NCBI GenBank assembly: GCA_003246755.1
Contig: QKDC01000057.1
Location: forward strand, 1 to 51,414
Length of the DNA stretch: 51,414 nt
Direction: 5' to 3'
Source: Gemmatimonadota bacterium
Lineage (GTDB): Bacteria; Gemmatimonadota; Gemmatimonadetes; Gemmatimonadales; GWC2-71-9
Positions 26,323-34,339 of this stretch are shown piece by piece. The notes under the pieces are model-generated. The model saw nothing but the letters and a program-made list of their open reading frames with translations, searched no databases and had not been told where the DNA came from. Position 1 is the stretch's first letter. Each line of letters opens with the position of its first letter. The position numbers and the translations under genes are program-made.

Positions 26323-29007
26323 ATGGCCCCTGGCGTGACTCCCGAGCGGGATCAAGTGGCCCTGCGGTCGTTGGCGAGGCGAATCGATCCATCAGATCCG
26401 GGAGCCCACAACAATCTCGGTGTGCTCTACTATGAGCGAGGCCTCCTCCCCGAAGCGATTGCGGCGTTTTCCCACGCCTTGGAACTCGATCCTCGCATGG
26501 CCGTTGCCCGCCGTAACCTGGACCACGTTCAGCGGGAAACCGGTTACTACGATGGACACGTCGCCGGACTGCGTGAGCGGCTGAGTCAATCCCCGGGGCG
26601 GGTAGATCTACGGCTGGAACTCGGTCGCGCGTATGCGGTGCTGGGACAAGTCGAGGAGGCAGCGACACAGTTCGAGGCCGCCATGCGAGACAGCCCCAAC
26701 GATCCGGGGCCACTGATCCAACTCGGTCTACTCGAGACACAGCGGGGGAGGCAGGAAGAGGCCACGGGGTGTTTCGAGCGCGCATGTGCCCTGGATCCAC
26801 GCAGTGCAGTGAGTCACACGCATCTCGGTCACGCACTCTACAACCAAGGGCTGGTGGAACAGGCGCGAGATGTTCTCCGCCGGGCGCTCGAACTCAACCC
26901 AGCCAACGCCGACGCCAACTATCTCCTCGGTTTCGTCTACGGCGAACTCGGTCAGCATGAGGAGGCCCGAGCCGCTACCCGGAGTGCCATGGAACTCAAC
27001 CCGGCCTTGGGGGTGGCCCAGGCGAACCTGGAAATCGGTGCTCCGGCGGGTGCTCCGCGGGGGACAAGTGCGGTCACACCGTCCCCCGCCCCTGGAGAAG
27101 ATCAAAGTCGGGCACACCTCAACTTGGGGTTGGCGTTCCGCAAGCGCGGCTTCCTCAACGATGCCCTTCGAGAATACCGGCTCGCGCTCGAAGCTGGTGA
27201 GGATCGCGCGGAGGTGCTGCACGGTATGGCGGAGGTCCATCTGCTTCGCCGTGATCTCGCGGCCGCCATCGAACTCTACGACAAGCTGCTTGCCCGTCGA
27301 CCCGGGCACGCCGGGCTGTGGACCGATAAGGGGGTGTGTCTCCACCTGGCCGGCCGGAGAGAGGAAGCCCGAGAGGCATGGGGCCGAGCCGTTGAACTGG
27401 ATTCCTCTCATGCACTGGCGTGGAACAACCTTGGGGTTGCGCAGGCCAGAGACACCGATCCGGGGAAGGCTCTGAGTTCGTTCGAAACCGCGCTTCGCTG
27501 CAAGCCCGGACTCACTGCAGCACGCCTCAATCTCGCTTTGTTGCATGCCCACCAACGGCAGTATCGGGTCGCGCTGGACGCCTACCGAGCGGTACTCCGA
27601 AGCGAACCTGATAAGGCCGAGGCCTGGAATGGTATCGGTCAGGTCTTAATGGAACTCCAGCAGTTTGCCGACGCTCGCAACGCCTTCGCACGGGCGATTG
27701 ATGCAGATGCCGGGCTCGCCGTCGCGCATTACAATCTCGGCTTTTGCCTCAGTCACCTGGGACGATTCGATGAGGCACTGCAGGAAACCAAGCGGGCACT
27801 CGAGCTCGAGTCGTATTACGTCCCGCAACAATTCGCACTGACCGTCCAACTGCAGTTTGAGGAAACCACGATCCCGGTAGCGGTGTCGGTGCTGGAGGAC
27901 CACCGACACGATGCCCCTCCCGGCACCTTCGACTTCGAACCTGGTCTCCTCGATGACGTCTTCGCCGATCTCGCCCCGGACGAGGTGTCATCCGCCACCC
28001 ACACCCCTGAGGCGACCGATGAGTTCGCTCTCGCGCGGGACTACCTGGCCAAAGGGTTGTTGGACCTGGCGAGCGCCGAGGCCTCCCGGGCGATGCGCCG
28101 AGGGGCTCCCACCAGCGAGGCGGCCATCGTCGAAGGCGAGATCTTCATGCGCCGTGGGCTGTTTGGTGAGGCGCTGGAGCGATTTCAGTTGGCGCTCGAG
28201 CATGACCCCACGGGGCGAGCAGCACTCCGTGGGGCCACGGAGGCCCTGGTGGCGTTGGAGAGGGGAGCGGAGGCGGTCGTCGCTGGTGATCGCCTGGTGG
28301 ACGTGGCTCCGACGTGGGCCGATGCCTACGCGGCTCGCGCGCGAGCTAGGCGTCTCGTCGGTGTCCTCGACGGTGCTCGTCGCGATGCGGAAGAGGCCGC
28401 CCGGCACCGCCCCGGTGATCCCGACCTCCTGCTCCTCGAAGGATCCCTGGCACGCGCGCAGGGTGATCTTGCAGGAGCCTTCCGGATCTACTCCGCGGCA
28501 CTTCAGCTCGATGATGGCCTGGCACAAGCCTGGTACGAACTCGGTGTGCTCGAGGAACAGCGTGGTAACCGTCAGGAGGCGTGTGCGGCGCACTGGCACG
28601 CCGTCCGACTCCTCCCGACGCACCTCGGGTCGACATTGGCGCTGGCGTGGCTCCTGCGGCGTGACGGCGTGGTTCAGGAAGCCATTCGTCTCCTCGTGGA
28701 TTTTCTCCTGGCCGAGCCCATGGCGACCGACGTACTCACCTTGCTCGGGCAGTTGCTGCTGGATGATCATCGGCCCAATGAAGCGCAGCGAGTGTTCGAA
28801 CGGGCGCTGCGATATTCGCCCGACCATATCGGAGCACTCTTTCACCTCGGGGTCGCCCTTGCCAGACGTCGGGAGTACGGACGGGCGGTGGAAGCCTGGG
28901 AGCGAGTGGTGGACCTCTCTCCCACGGGGCCACTGGCCGCCGAAGCTCGACGCCATGCCCGTTCGGCTCAGGACTTGGCGGTGATTTTCCGCGATCGGGT
29001 GGCGTGA
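26323..29007 (+). CDS. Large tetratricopeptide-repeat protein
   Basis: 894 aa, almost wholly TPR repeats in two arrays, about residues 15-500 and 565-885, separated by a strand-rich and acidic linker with FDFEPGLLDDVFADLAPDE. Typical repeats read HNNLGVLYYERGLLPEAIAAF and HYNLGFCLSHLGRFDEAL. There is no signal peptide or membrane segment, so it is presumably a cytoplasmic scaffold. It starts 4 bases after cheC and its stop abuts the next GTG start directly, so it is in the same transcript. In Myxococcus and relatives, TPR proteins often organise motility complexes; a scaffold for the roadblock/GTPase proteins is a reasonable inference but no partner can be read from the sequence. Confidence 0.85.
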   Translation: MAPGVTPERDQVALRSLARRIDPSDPGAHNNLGVLYYERGLLPEAIAAFSHALELDPRMAVARRNLDHVQRETGYYDGHVAGLRERLSQSPGRVDLRLELGRAYAVLGQVEEAATQFEAAMRDSPNDPGPLIQLGLLETQRGRQEEATGCFERACALDPRSAVSHTHLGHALYNQGLVEQARDVLRRALELNPANADANYLLGFVYGELGQHEEARAATRSAMELNPALGVAQANLEIGAPAGAPRGTSAVTPSPAPGEDQSRAHLNLGLAFRKRGFLNDALREYRLALEAGEDRAEVLHGMAEVHLLRRDLAAAIELYDKLLARRPGHAGLWTDKGVCLHLAGRREEAREAWGRAVELDSSHALAWNNLGVAQARDTDPGKALSSFETALRCKPGLTAARLNLALLHAHQRQYRVALDAYRAVLRSEPDKAEAWNGIGQVLMELQQFADARNAFARAIDADAGLAVAHYNLGFCLSHLGRFDEALQETKRALELESYYVPQQFALTVQLQFEETTIPVAVSVLEDHRHDAPPGTFDFEPGLLDDVFADLAPDEVSSATHTPEATDEFALARDYLAKGLLDLASAEASRAMRRGAPTSEAAIVEGEIFMRRGLFGEALERFQLALEHDPTGRAALRGATEALVALERGAEAVVAGDRLVDVAPTWADAYAARARARRLVGVLDGARRDAEEAARHRPGDPDLLLLEGSLARAQGDLAGAFRIYSAALQLDDGLAQAWYELGVLEEQRGNRQEACAAHWHAVRLLPTHLGSTLALAWLLRRDGVVQEAIRLLVDFLLAEPMATDVLTLLGQLLLDDHRPNEAQRVFERALRYSPDHIGALFHLGVALARRREYGRAVEAWERVVDLSPTGPLAAEARRHARSAQDLAVIFRDRVA

Positions 29008-30156
29008 GTGTCCATCCAGGGACCACTCAAGGAGCTCGGGATCCATGACGTGTTCCAGTTGCTGGACCTCAGTCGGAAGACCGGGGTGCTCAAGGTCACC
29101 TCGGTACTTCGGCAGAACGAGGGCACCATTTGGTTCGAGAGCGGGTCCGTCGTCGCGGCACAGATTCGCAGCAATCCGCATCGCCTCGGCGAGCTATTGC
29201 TCCGGGCGGGGAGGATCGGTGAGGCCGACCTCGTGCGCGCAACGCGAATGCAGCGGGAGGGGGATACCAGGCGGCTCGGGGAGATCCTGGTCGACATTGG
29301 GGCCCTCAGTGCCAGACAACTCGAGCGTCTGGTACGAACTCAAGTGGAGGAGGTCGTGTTCTCCCTTTTGGGTTGGTCGGAAGGGTACTTCGTCTTTGAA
29401 GAGGGTTTGGGTGAGGCGCCGCGCGAGACCAATGTCAAGATTCGGACCGAGGCACTCCTCATGGAAGGAGCCCGACGGATCGACGAGTGGGAGCGCATCC
29501 GAGCGCGGATTCCGCATCTCGGCCTTGTCCCGTCGCTGGCGCCAGCACAAGGGCCTGAAGCGGGGAGCCTCACTCTGACACCATTCGAATGGCGAGTCTT
29601 GACTGCCTGTGATGGGGTCTTCGACGTGCGAGAAATGAGTCGCAGCCTCGCCGCCTCGGAATTCGACGTCGCCCGCACACTGTTCGGGCTGGCGGCCGCC
29701 GGTGTGATTCACCTTCGGGATCCGGCAACCCCACTGCAGAGTGAGAGTGGGTCGCCGCCCGACGTGCGGACTTTGGTCCATCAGGCCGAGGAACATCTTC
29801 GGCGGGGGGACACGCCCGCGGCTGAAACGCTTGCGGAAAGACTGATGGCGGCCTTTCCTGACGATCCCCGGGGTTCGCTTCTGCTCGCCGACTGTTGCTG
29901 GATTGAGCATCGGATTGGCGATGCGGAAAAGGCGCTCCGGGAGGTCATCCGAATTGACCCGGAGAATGCGCGAGGGCTTCGACTGCTCGGAGTGGCGCAT
30001 ATGGAGCAGGGGAGACTCGAGGAGGCCTTGCTGGCCTGGGAAAGGTGGCTGGGACTTCCTCAACGATCGTCGGAGGAGGACCGACATCTCGCGACGCTGA
30101 GTCGCACGGCCGAGGCGGTGCGCGTGGTCACCGAAGGGGTGAAGGCGTTGCGATGA
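29008..30156 (+). CDS. DUF4388 protein with MshEN-like repeats, winged-helix-like segment and TPR
   Basis: 382 aa. Residues 1-55 and 113-135 form a DUF4388 (PatA N-terminal-like) domain: GPLKELGIHDVFQLLDLSRK and LLGWSEGYFVFEEG. Inserted between them are two 24-residue repeats, 59-82 and 89-112, each with (R)LG near the start, G at position 10, L at 17 and Q at 24, with a 6-residue spacer; this resembles the MshEN c-di-GMP motif of pilus/secretion ATPases. Residues about 190-256 look like a small winged-helix segment (LTACDGVFDVREMSRSLAA). TPR repeats fill about 265-375. The start is GTG at 29008, immediately after the previous stop. DUF4388 proteins occur with gliding and pilus regulators. 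A paralogue lies at 34339. Confidence 0.83.
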   Translation: MSIQGPLKELGIHDVFQLLDLSRKTGVLKVTSVLRQNEGTIWFESGSVVAAQIRSNPHRLGELLLRAGRIGEADLVRATRMQREGDTRRLGEILVDIGALSARQLERLVRTQVEEVVFSLLGWSEGYFVFEEGLGEAPRETNVKIRTEALLMEGARRIDEWERIRARIPHLGLVPSLAPAQGPEAGSLTLTPFEWRVLTACDGVFDVREMSRSLAASEFDVARTLFGLAAAGVIHLRDPATPLQSESGSPPDVRTLVHQAEEHLRRGDTPAAETLAERLMAAFPDDPRGSLLLADCCWIEHRIGDAEKALREVIRIDPENARGLRLLGVAHMEQGRLEEALLAWERWLGLPQRSSEEDRHLATLSRTAEAVRVVTEGVKALR

Positions 30157-30926
30157 GCGACGACATCCAGCGCATGACCACCGAACTCGCGCGGAACCCC
30201 AGGAGTTTGATCTTCCTCACCCTGGGGGAGGTGCTCCGTCAACGAGGTCAACTGACCGCCGCCCTCGCCGTGGCAGAGGCCGGACTGCTGCGATACCCCT
30301 CCCTCCCCGATGCGCATGACCTGGTGGGGAGAGTCCGCAGCGACCGAGGTGAAGGCGATGAGGCGTTTGATGCCTGGACCGTGGCCCTTCGTCTCAATCC
30401 CGCGCATGCGGGCGCTCTGCGGGGACTCGCCTTCCTCGCGTTCCGGGAAGGGGATCTGGAGCGTGCCGAACGGCACCTCCGGGCCGCGTTGAGTGTGACA
30501 CCGGACGACCCCTCTCTCCGGAACGCGCTTCAAAAGGTGATCCAGCACGGCGGTCAGCGCACCCTCCCTGACCGGCCCAGTCCCTTACGCGATCGCGAGC
30601 AATCCCTGCTCGTCGATGGACGAGGCCGGCTGTTCGGTGGGCGACTCCGGGGGGTGGACGGAGGTGATGTGTCGGAGGTGGTGGCGGCGGAAATCGCCGG
30701 GGTGATGCGCGAGGCTGGGCGAGTCACGCGGATACTTGCGCTGGGTGCCTGGAGGGGGCTCTCGATGGAATGCGGAGGCAGCGGAGCTTTGGCGCATTTC
30801 GCACCCCCGACAGACTCCACCGTGCTCCTCGTGATGGGCGAACCCGGGACACCGGTCGGTCGACTGGCCCTCGAAGCAGAGGCCAGTGCCGCCTCGGCGC
30901 GTCGTTGGTTGGAGCGGTACCAGTGA
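30153..30926 (+). CDS. TPR-roadblock/LC7 fusion protein
   Basis: 257 aa. Residues about 15-125 are TPR repeats (LTLGEVLRQRGQLTAALAVAE, LRGLAFLAFREGDLERAERH). From about 150 the sequence fits a roadblock/LC7 domain: SLLVDGRGRLFGGRL, VVAAEIAGVMREAGRV, then strands STVLLVMGEPG. Roadblock proteins such as MglB bind Ras-like GTPases and act as activators or scaffolds. Here the domain is fused to a TPR module, which could tether the GTPase to the TPR proteins of the cluster. ATG 30153 overlaps the upstream stop and the end overlaps the next gene by 4 bases (GTGA). Confidence 0.78.
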   Translation: MSDDIQRMTTELARNPRSLIFLTLGEVLRQRGQLTAALAVAEAGLLRYPSLPDAHDLVGRVRSDRGEGDEAFDAWTVALRLNPAHAGALRGLAFLAFREGDLERAERHLRAALSVTPDDPSLRNALQKVIQHGGQRTLPDRPSPLRDREQSLLVDGRGRLFGGRLRGVDGGDVSEVVAAEIAGVMREAGRVTRILALGAWRGLSMECGGSGALAHFAPPTDSTVLLVMGEPGTPVGRLALEAEASAASARRWLERYQ

Positions 30927-31273
30927 GCAACCGCTACGACGCGGTGGTGGCTGCGATCACCAGAGTGGGTGGAGTGCGGTCGGCCTGTGTGGTGGATGCC
31001 ATTGACGGGATCGTCGTGGCGGAGTCCTCGATGGTGGGCACCGACCCGGCGCCCCTCGCGGCGCTCGCTGCCAGCCTCACGCGGAAGCTCGATGGCCTAC
31101 TGAGCGTGGCCGGTCACGGGCCACCGCGAGTGATCCACCTCGAGGCTGAACTCGGTCACCTGATGCTCAAGCCGGTGTCACCCGAGCTTCTCGTCGTCGC
31201 AGTCACCGACACCGAAACCAACCTTGGTCTCCTCCGGTTGGCGCTGACCGATGCCGCGGAGCGGCTCGAGTAA
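30923..31273 (+). CDS. Roadblock/LC7 protein (MglB-like)
   Basis: 116 aa, a single roadblock/LC7 domain. The pattern is helix YDAVVAAITRVGGV, strands ACVVDAIDGIVVAES, helix ALAASLTRKLDGLL, strands PRVIHLEAELGHLMLKPV and LLVVAVTDTETNLGLLR, then a C-terminal helix LALTDAAERL. This matches MglB, the homodimeric activator of the GTPase MglA. The mglA-like gene lies two genes downstream, close to the mglBA order of Myxococcus and Thermus. It starts with GTG at 30923 in a 4-base overlap, and its stop overlaps the next ATG (TAATG). Confidence 0.82.
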   Translation: MSNRYDAVVAAITRVGGVRSACVVDAIDGIVVAESSMVGTDPAPLAALAASLTRKLDGLLSVAGHGPPRVIHLEAELGHLMLKPVSPELLVVAVTDTETNLGLLRLALTDAAERLE

Positions 31274-31734
31274 TGCGAGCACTCGAACCATGGGTGGAAT
31301 CGCCACTCACCGAATTCCTGGCCGAGTCCTCCGCCCGCTTGGTCCTCCTCATGACCAGTTCGGGGCAGGTTATCGCTCAGCATGGGTTCACGCGATCCCT
31401 CGATGTCATGTCGGTCGCCGCCCTTGGTGCGGCGATCGTCGCCTCGACTGGTGAACTCGCGCGGGTCATGGACGCGGGATCGCTTGGGCATGTCGTGCAT
31501 CAAGGCAAGCACGGTGGTGTGCTTCTCGCGCCGTTTCCCTTGGGGGAGAAGATCTGGATTGGGCTCATCGTCTTCGGTCAGGACACGAGCCTCGGTCTGG
31601 TGCAGGTGTTCTTTCACACGATGGCAAAGCAGATTCGCGAGGCCGCCCCGGGGTCTCGAAGCGATGAACAGATCCTCGCCGAACAGTTTGAAAGTGAACT
31701 CGACCGCAGTCTTCGCAGGCTCTTCGGTCGCTGA
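31273..31734 (+). CDS. Second roadblock/LC7-like protein with C-terminal extension
   Basis: 153 aa. The core (about 15-120) resembles a roadblock fold: helix [10 protein letters not shown], strands [17 protein letters not shown], helix [21 protein letters not shown], strands [18 protein letters not shown] and IWIGLIVFG, and a helix [15 protein letters not shown]. The last 35 residues are a charged helix ([22 protein letters not shown]). It ends 2 bases before the mglA-like start, the position MglB occupies in mglBA operons. Either this protein or the preceding one could be the functional MglB; a heterodimer, as in Ragulator-type roadblock pairs, is also possible. Confidence 0.78.
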   Translation: MRALEPWVESPLTEFLAESSARLVLLMTSSGQVIAQHGFTRSLDVMSVAALGAAIVASTGELARVMDAGSLGHVVHQGKHGGVLLAPFPLGEKIWIGLIVFGQDTSLGLVQVFFHTMAKQIREAAPGSRSDEQILAEQFESELDRSLRRLFGR

Positions 31735-31736
31735 CC

Positions 31737-32342
31737 ATGCCACTCATCAACTTTTCCGGTCGAGAAATCATCTGCAAGCTCGTTTACTACGGGCCGGGAC
31801 GCTCCGGGAAGACCACCAATCTGCAGTACGTGCACGGCAGGGTCCCCGATCTGCGCCGGGGACAGATGGTGTCACTCGCCACCCACGGTGATCGTACCCT
31901 CTTCTTTGACTTCTTGCCGCTGGATCTTGGGGAAATATCAGGATTCACGACTCGGTTTCAGTTGTATACCGTTCCCGGACAAGTCTACTACGCTTCGACC
32001 CGACGCCTCGTCCTTCAGGGTGCGGATGGCGTTGTGTTCGTGGCAGATAGTCAGGCACGACGCCACGAAGAGAATATCGAAAGCCTCCAGGACCTGCATG
32101 ACAACCTCCTCGAGCAGGGGGTCGATATCCGGGAGTTTCCCATCGTGTTTCAGTACAACAAACAGGATCTGCCACGGGAACTCGTCCTCGCGCCGGAGGT
32201 GCTCGATGATGCCCTGAATTTCAGGGAGGCACCTAGTTTTGCCGCTGACGCGCTCCATGGTACCGGTGTCTTCGAGACCCTGAAAGCCGCTTCTGGGCTG
32301 GTCCTGAAGAGGCTGGCGCGAGGAAACGGAACCGCCGCATGA
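31737..32342 (+). CDS. mglA: MglA-like small Ras-family GTPase
   Basis: 201 aa. It is close to Myxococcus MglA along its length: [19 protein letters not shown]-loop GPGRSGKT (19-26), [23 protein letters not shown] and NKQD (141-144). Arg53 and Gln82, the residues MglA uses for GTP hydrolysis when bound by MglB, are present at the same numbers. MglA-GTP marks the leading cell pole and controls type IV pili and gliding in Myxococcus, and pili in Thermus. The gene follows three roadblock modules and overlaps the next gene (ATGA). It lacks a C-terminal lipidation motif, as usual for bacterial members. Confidence 0.93.
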   Translation: MPLINFSGREIICKLVYYGPGRSGKTTNLQYVHGRVPDLRRGQMVSLATHGDRTLFFDFLPLDLGEISGFTTRFQLYTVPGQVYYASTRRLVLQGADGVVFVADSQARRHEENIESLQDLHDNLLEQGVDIREFPIVFQYNKQDLPRELVLAPEVLDDALNFREAPSFAADALHGTGVFETLKAASGLVLKRLARGNGTAA

Positions 32343-34339
32343 GTCCTCCCCTGAATCCCGCGCTGGCATTCTCGACCTTCGTCGTTGGTGTGCCCAATCA
32401 ACTCGCCTTTTCGGCGGCCCGCGCTGCGGCTGACTCTCCAAGGCCCCCGTTCAACCCACTCTTTCTCGTGGGTGCGCAGGGGCAGGGGAAAACCCATCTC
32501 CTGCAAGCGACGGGCGCACAACGACTGCACGTGGATGCCACAGCCATTGTTGAGTATCTCACCTGGAGGGAGTTCCTCGCCAAACTCAAGCACCTTTCCA
32601 GGGAGCACGCCGTTGCTGAATTCAATCGAGTCGACCTCCTCCTGCTCGATGACCTGGAGCCGGTCGGGAATGCGGAGGTGGTCGAACACTCCCTCGTGGT
32701 CGCGGTGCTTGCGAGTCGATTCGATTCCGGGCTTCAAACGGTCTGTGCCGGGGAGATGCCTCCAGCAGACCTCTCGGGTGCCGGGGAGGCCGTCAGCCAG
32801 TTCCTGAGTGGTGGTCTGGTTGCCGAAATCGGGCCGCCCGATGATGCCCTTCGGGAGGAACTGGTCCGGCGGAGAGCATCAGCGGCAGGGGTTTCCTTCT
32901 CGTCGTCCGTGATCGACGCCGTCGCCGGCCTTCCGTGCGACTCGGTCCGGGAGTTACTGGGGGCGGTGAGCCGACTGATTGCCTTCCAGGAGGTCAGCCC
33001 CGTGCCGCTCGACCCGGCGCAGGCGCGGATTCTCGTAACCGGTGTGATGGAAAGTGATCCGATGACCCCCCCACCGCAGATGGTGGTGGCCGCGGGCGAT
33101 GCCGGCGCGCGCGCGCCACTGGCCACAGCGGACCCCAACGAGACAAACTCGGGAAACCAGGATGAGTTCGGGTCATTCCTCTCTGAAGTCGTTGCGGGAG
33201 TGAGCCAGCAGGTCGATCGATGGCGCTCGAGAGTCGCCGATGCGATCCTCGCCTGGGAAGCGGAAGGCATCCACACGGCGCGACTCCACGCCCTGCTCGA
33301 TCAGGAACTGCCAGCCCAACCGGAGGCCGTGCTCGAACGGTTCGAGGACGATGTGAATCGGCTGCGGGCCCTCGCCGCGGAGATAGTCTCTCTCGCTCCC
33401 GACCTCGCCGACCACGAGTCCTTGCGCGATCCCGATCAACTGGTCTTGGCTGAGCGACTGCTCGAAGAGGCGAGGACGCAGGGCCTCCGGGGATTCATTC
33501 CAAACGCGTCACTGCTCCTCACCGATTTGATCGAAGTGACGTCGAATCGGGCTGCCTTCACGGCGCTCCGCGAAGCATGGGATACCCGGGATGGTTCTGC
33601 CAACCCGATCATCCTGGTCGGTGACAGCGGGACGGGGAAGACACACCTCCTGCACGGAATGGCCAACCACATGTCCTCGGAACGAGGCGTCGTCTGTCTT
33701 TCGGCCGGGAGATTCTGCTCAGCCATTGCCGAAGCGGAACACGAGGGCCGCGTGGGTGAGTGGACGAGACGTTTTGAGTGGGCCGGCGGTCTCTGTCTGG
33801 ATGACCTGCATCTCATGGCCGACCACCCTGTGGCCCAGAGTGCGCTCGTCGACATCCTCGACCGCCTGGTGGAGGCCAAGGTACCGGTGGTTCTCACCTC
33901 TCTGGTTCCCCTCACGGCACTCGCCGAGTTTTCGCCGCAACTCCTCACGCGGATGGCTGGAGGGCTGGTTATCGATCTTCCACGACCCGACAGAGAGTTT
34001 CGATTGGCCTTGATACTCCGCCTGCTGGAAATGGCCGACACGACTGGCATGGTCGATCCGGGGCTCGCCGACTACCTGGCCGGCCGTGAAGCGTCGAGCA
34101 TCCGGGAAGTTCAGGGAGCCGTGAAGCGCGTCCTGCGAGCGTCGGGTCGACAGGGAACCGCACCCACGATCACCTTGGCAAAGCAGGTGCTCGAATCGGA
34201 ACACGGACCCGGTCCGCGTTCTTGGTCCGTGGCGCACGCCGGGGTGCTGGGGCCGACGGTTGGCGGAACCCGCCTTCGCGAGAAGATGATCGATGCTTGG
34301 CCCGACGTGCGCGACCTGCTCAATGAGACGCTCGACTGA
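32339..34339 (+). CDS. Tandem DnaA-like AAA+ ATPase without DNA-binding domain
   Basis: 666 aa with two DnaA-type AAA+ modules. Module 1 (about 9-235): [17 protein letters not shown] as in DnaA domain III, Walker A GAQGQGKT (45-52), Walker B LLLLDDLE (100-107), [16 protein letters not shown], sensor 2 [12 protein letters not shown] (Arg204); the DnaA arginine-finger position appears to be Phe155. Module 2 (about 388-620): Walker A GDSGTGKT (428-435), Walker B CLDDLHL (486-492), LLTRMAGGL with Arg538 at the finger position, sensor 2 [12 protein letters not shown]. The modules are joined by a helical linker (275-385). DnaA domain IV, the helix-turn-helix that binds DnaA boxes, is missing. Not the replication initiator; function unknown. 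It overlaps mglA by 4 bases and the next gene by one base. Confidence 0.87.
   Translation: MSPPLNPALAFSTFVVGVPNQLAFSAARAAADSPRPPFNPLFLVGAQGQGKTHLLQATGAQRLHVDATAIVEYLTWREFLAKLKHLSREHAVAEFNRVDLLLLDDLEPVGNAEVVEHSLVVAVLASRFDSGLQTVCAGEMPPADLSGAGEAVSQFLSGGLVAEIGPPDDALREELVRRRASAAGVSFSSSVIDAVAGLPCDSVRELLGAVSRLIAFQEVSPVPLDPAQARILVTGVMESDPMTPPPQMVVAAGDAGARAPLATADPNETNSGNQDEFGSFLSEVVAGVSQQVDRWRSRVADAILAWEAEGIHTARLHALLDQELPAQPEAVLERFEDDVNRLRALAAEIVSLAPDLADHESLRDPDQLVLAERLLEEARTQGLRGFIPNASLLLTDLIEVTSNRAAFTALREAWDTRDGSANPIILVGDSGTGKTHLLHGMANHMSSERGVVCLSAGRFCSAIAEAEHEGRVGEWTRRFEWAGGLCLDDLHLMADHPVAQSALVDILDRLVEAKVPVVLTSLVPLTALAEFSPQLLTRMAGGLVIDLPRPDREFRLALILRLLEMADTTGMVDPGLADYLAGREASSIREVQGAVKRVLRASGRQGTAPTITLAKQVLESEHGPGPRSWSVAHAGVLGPTVGGTRLREKMIDAWPDVRDLLNETLD

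Noticed and set aside
32339-34339. Annotation as the replication initiator dnaA
   Set aside because: It has two ATPase modules, lacks the DnaA DNA-binding domain, and sits in a chemosensory cluster without dnaN, recF or an origin-like region.
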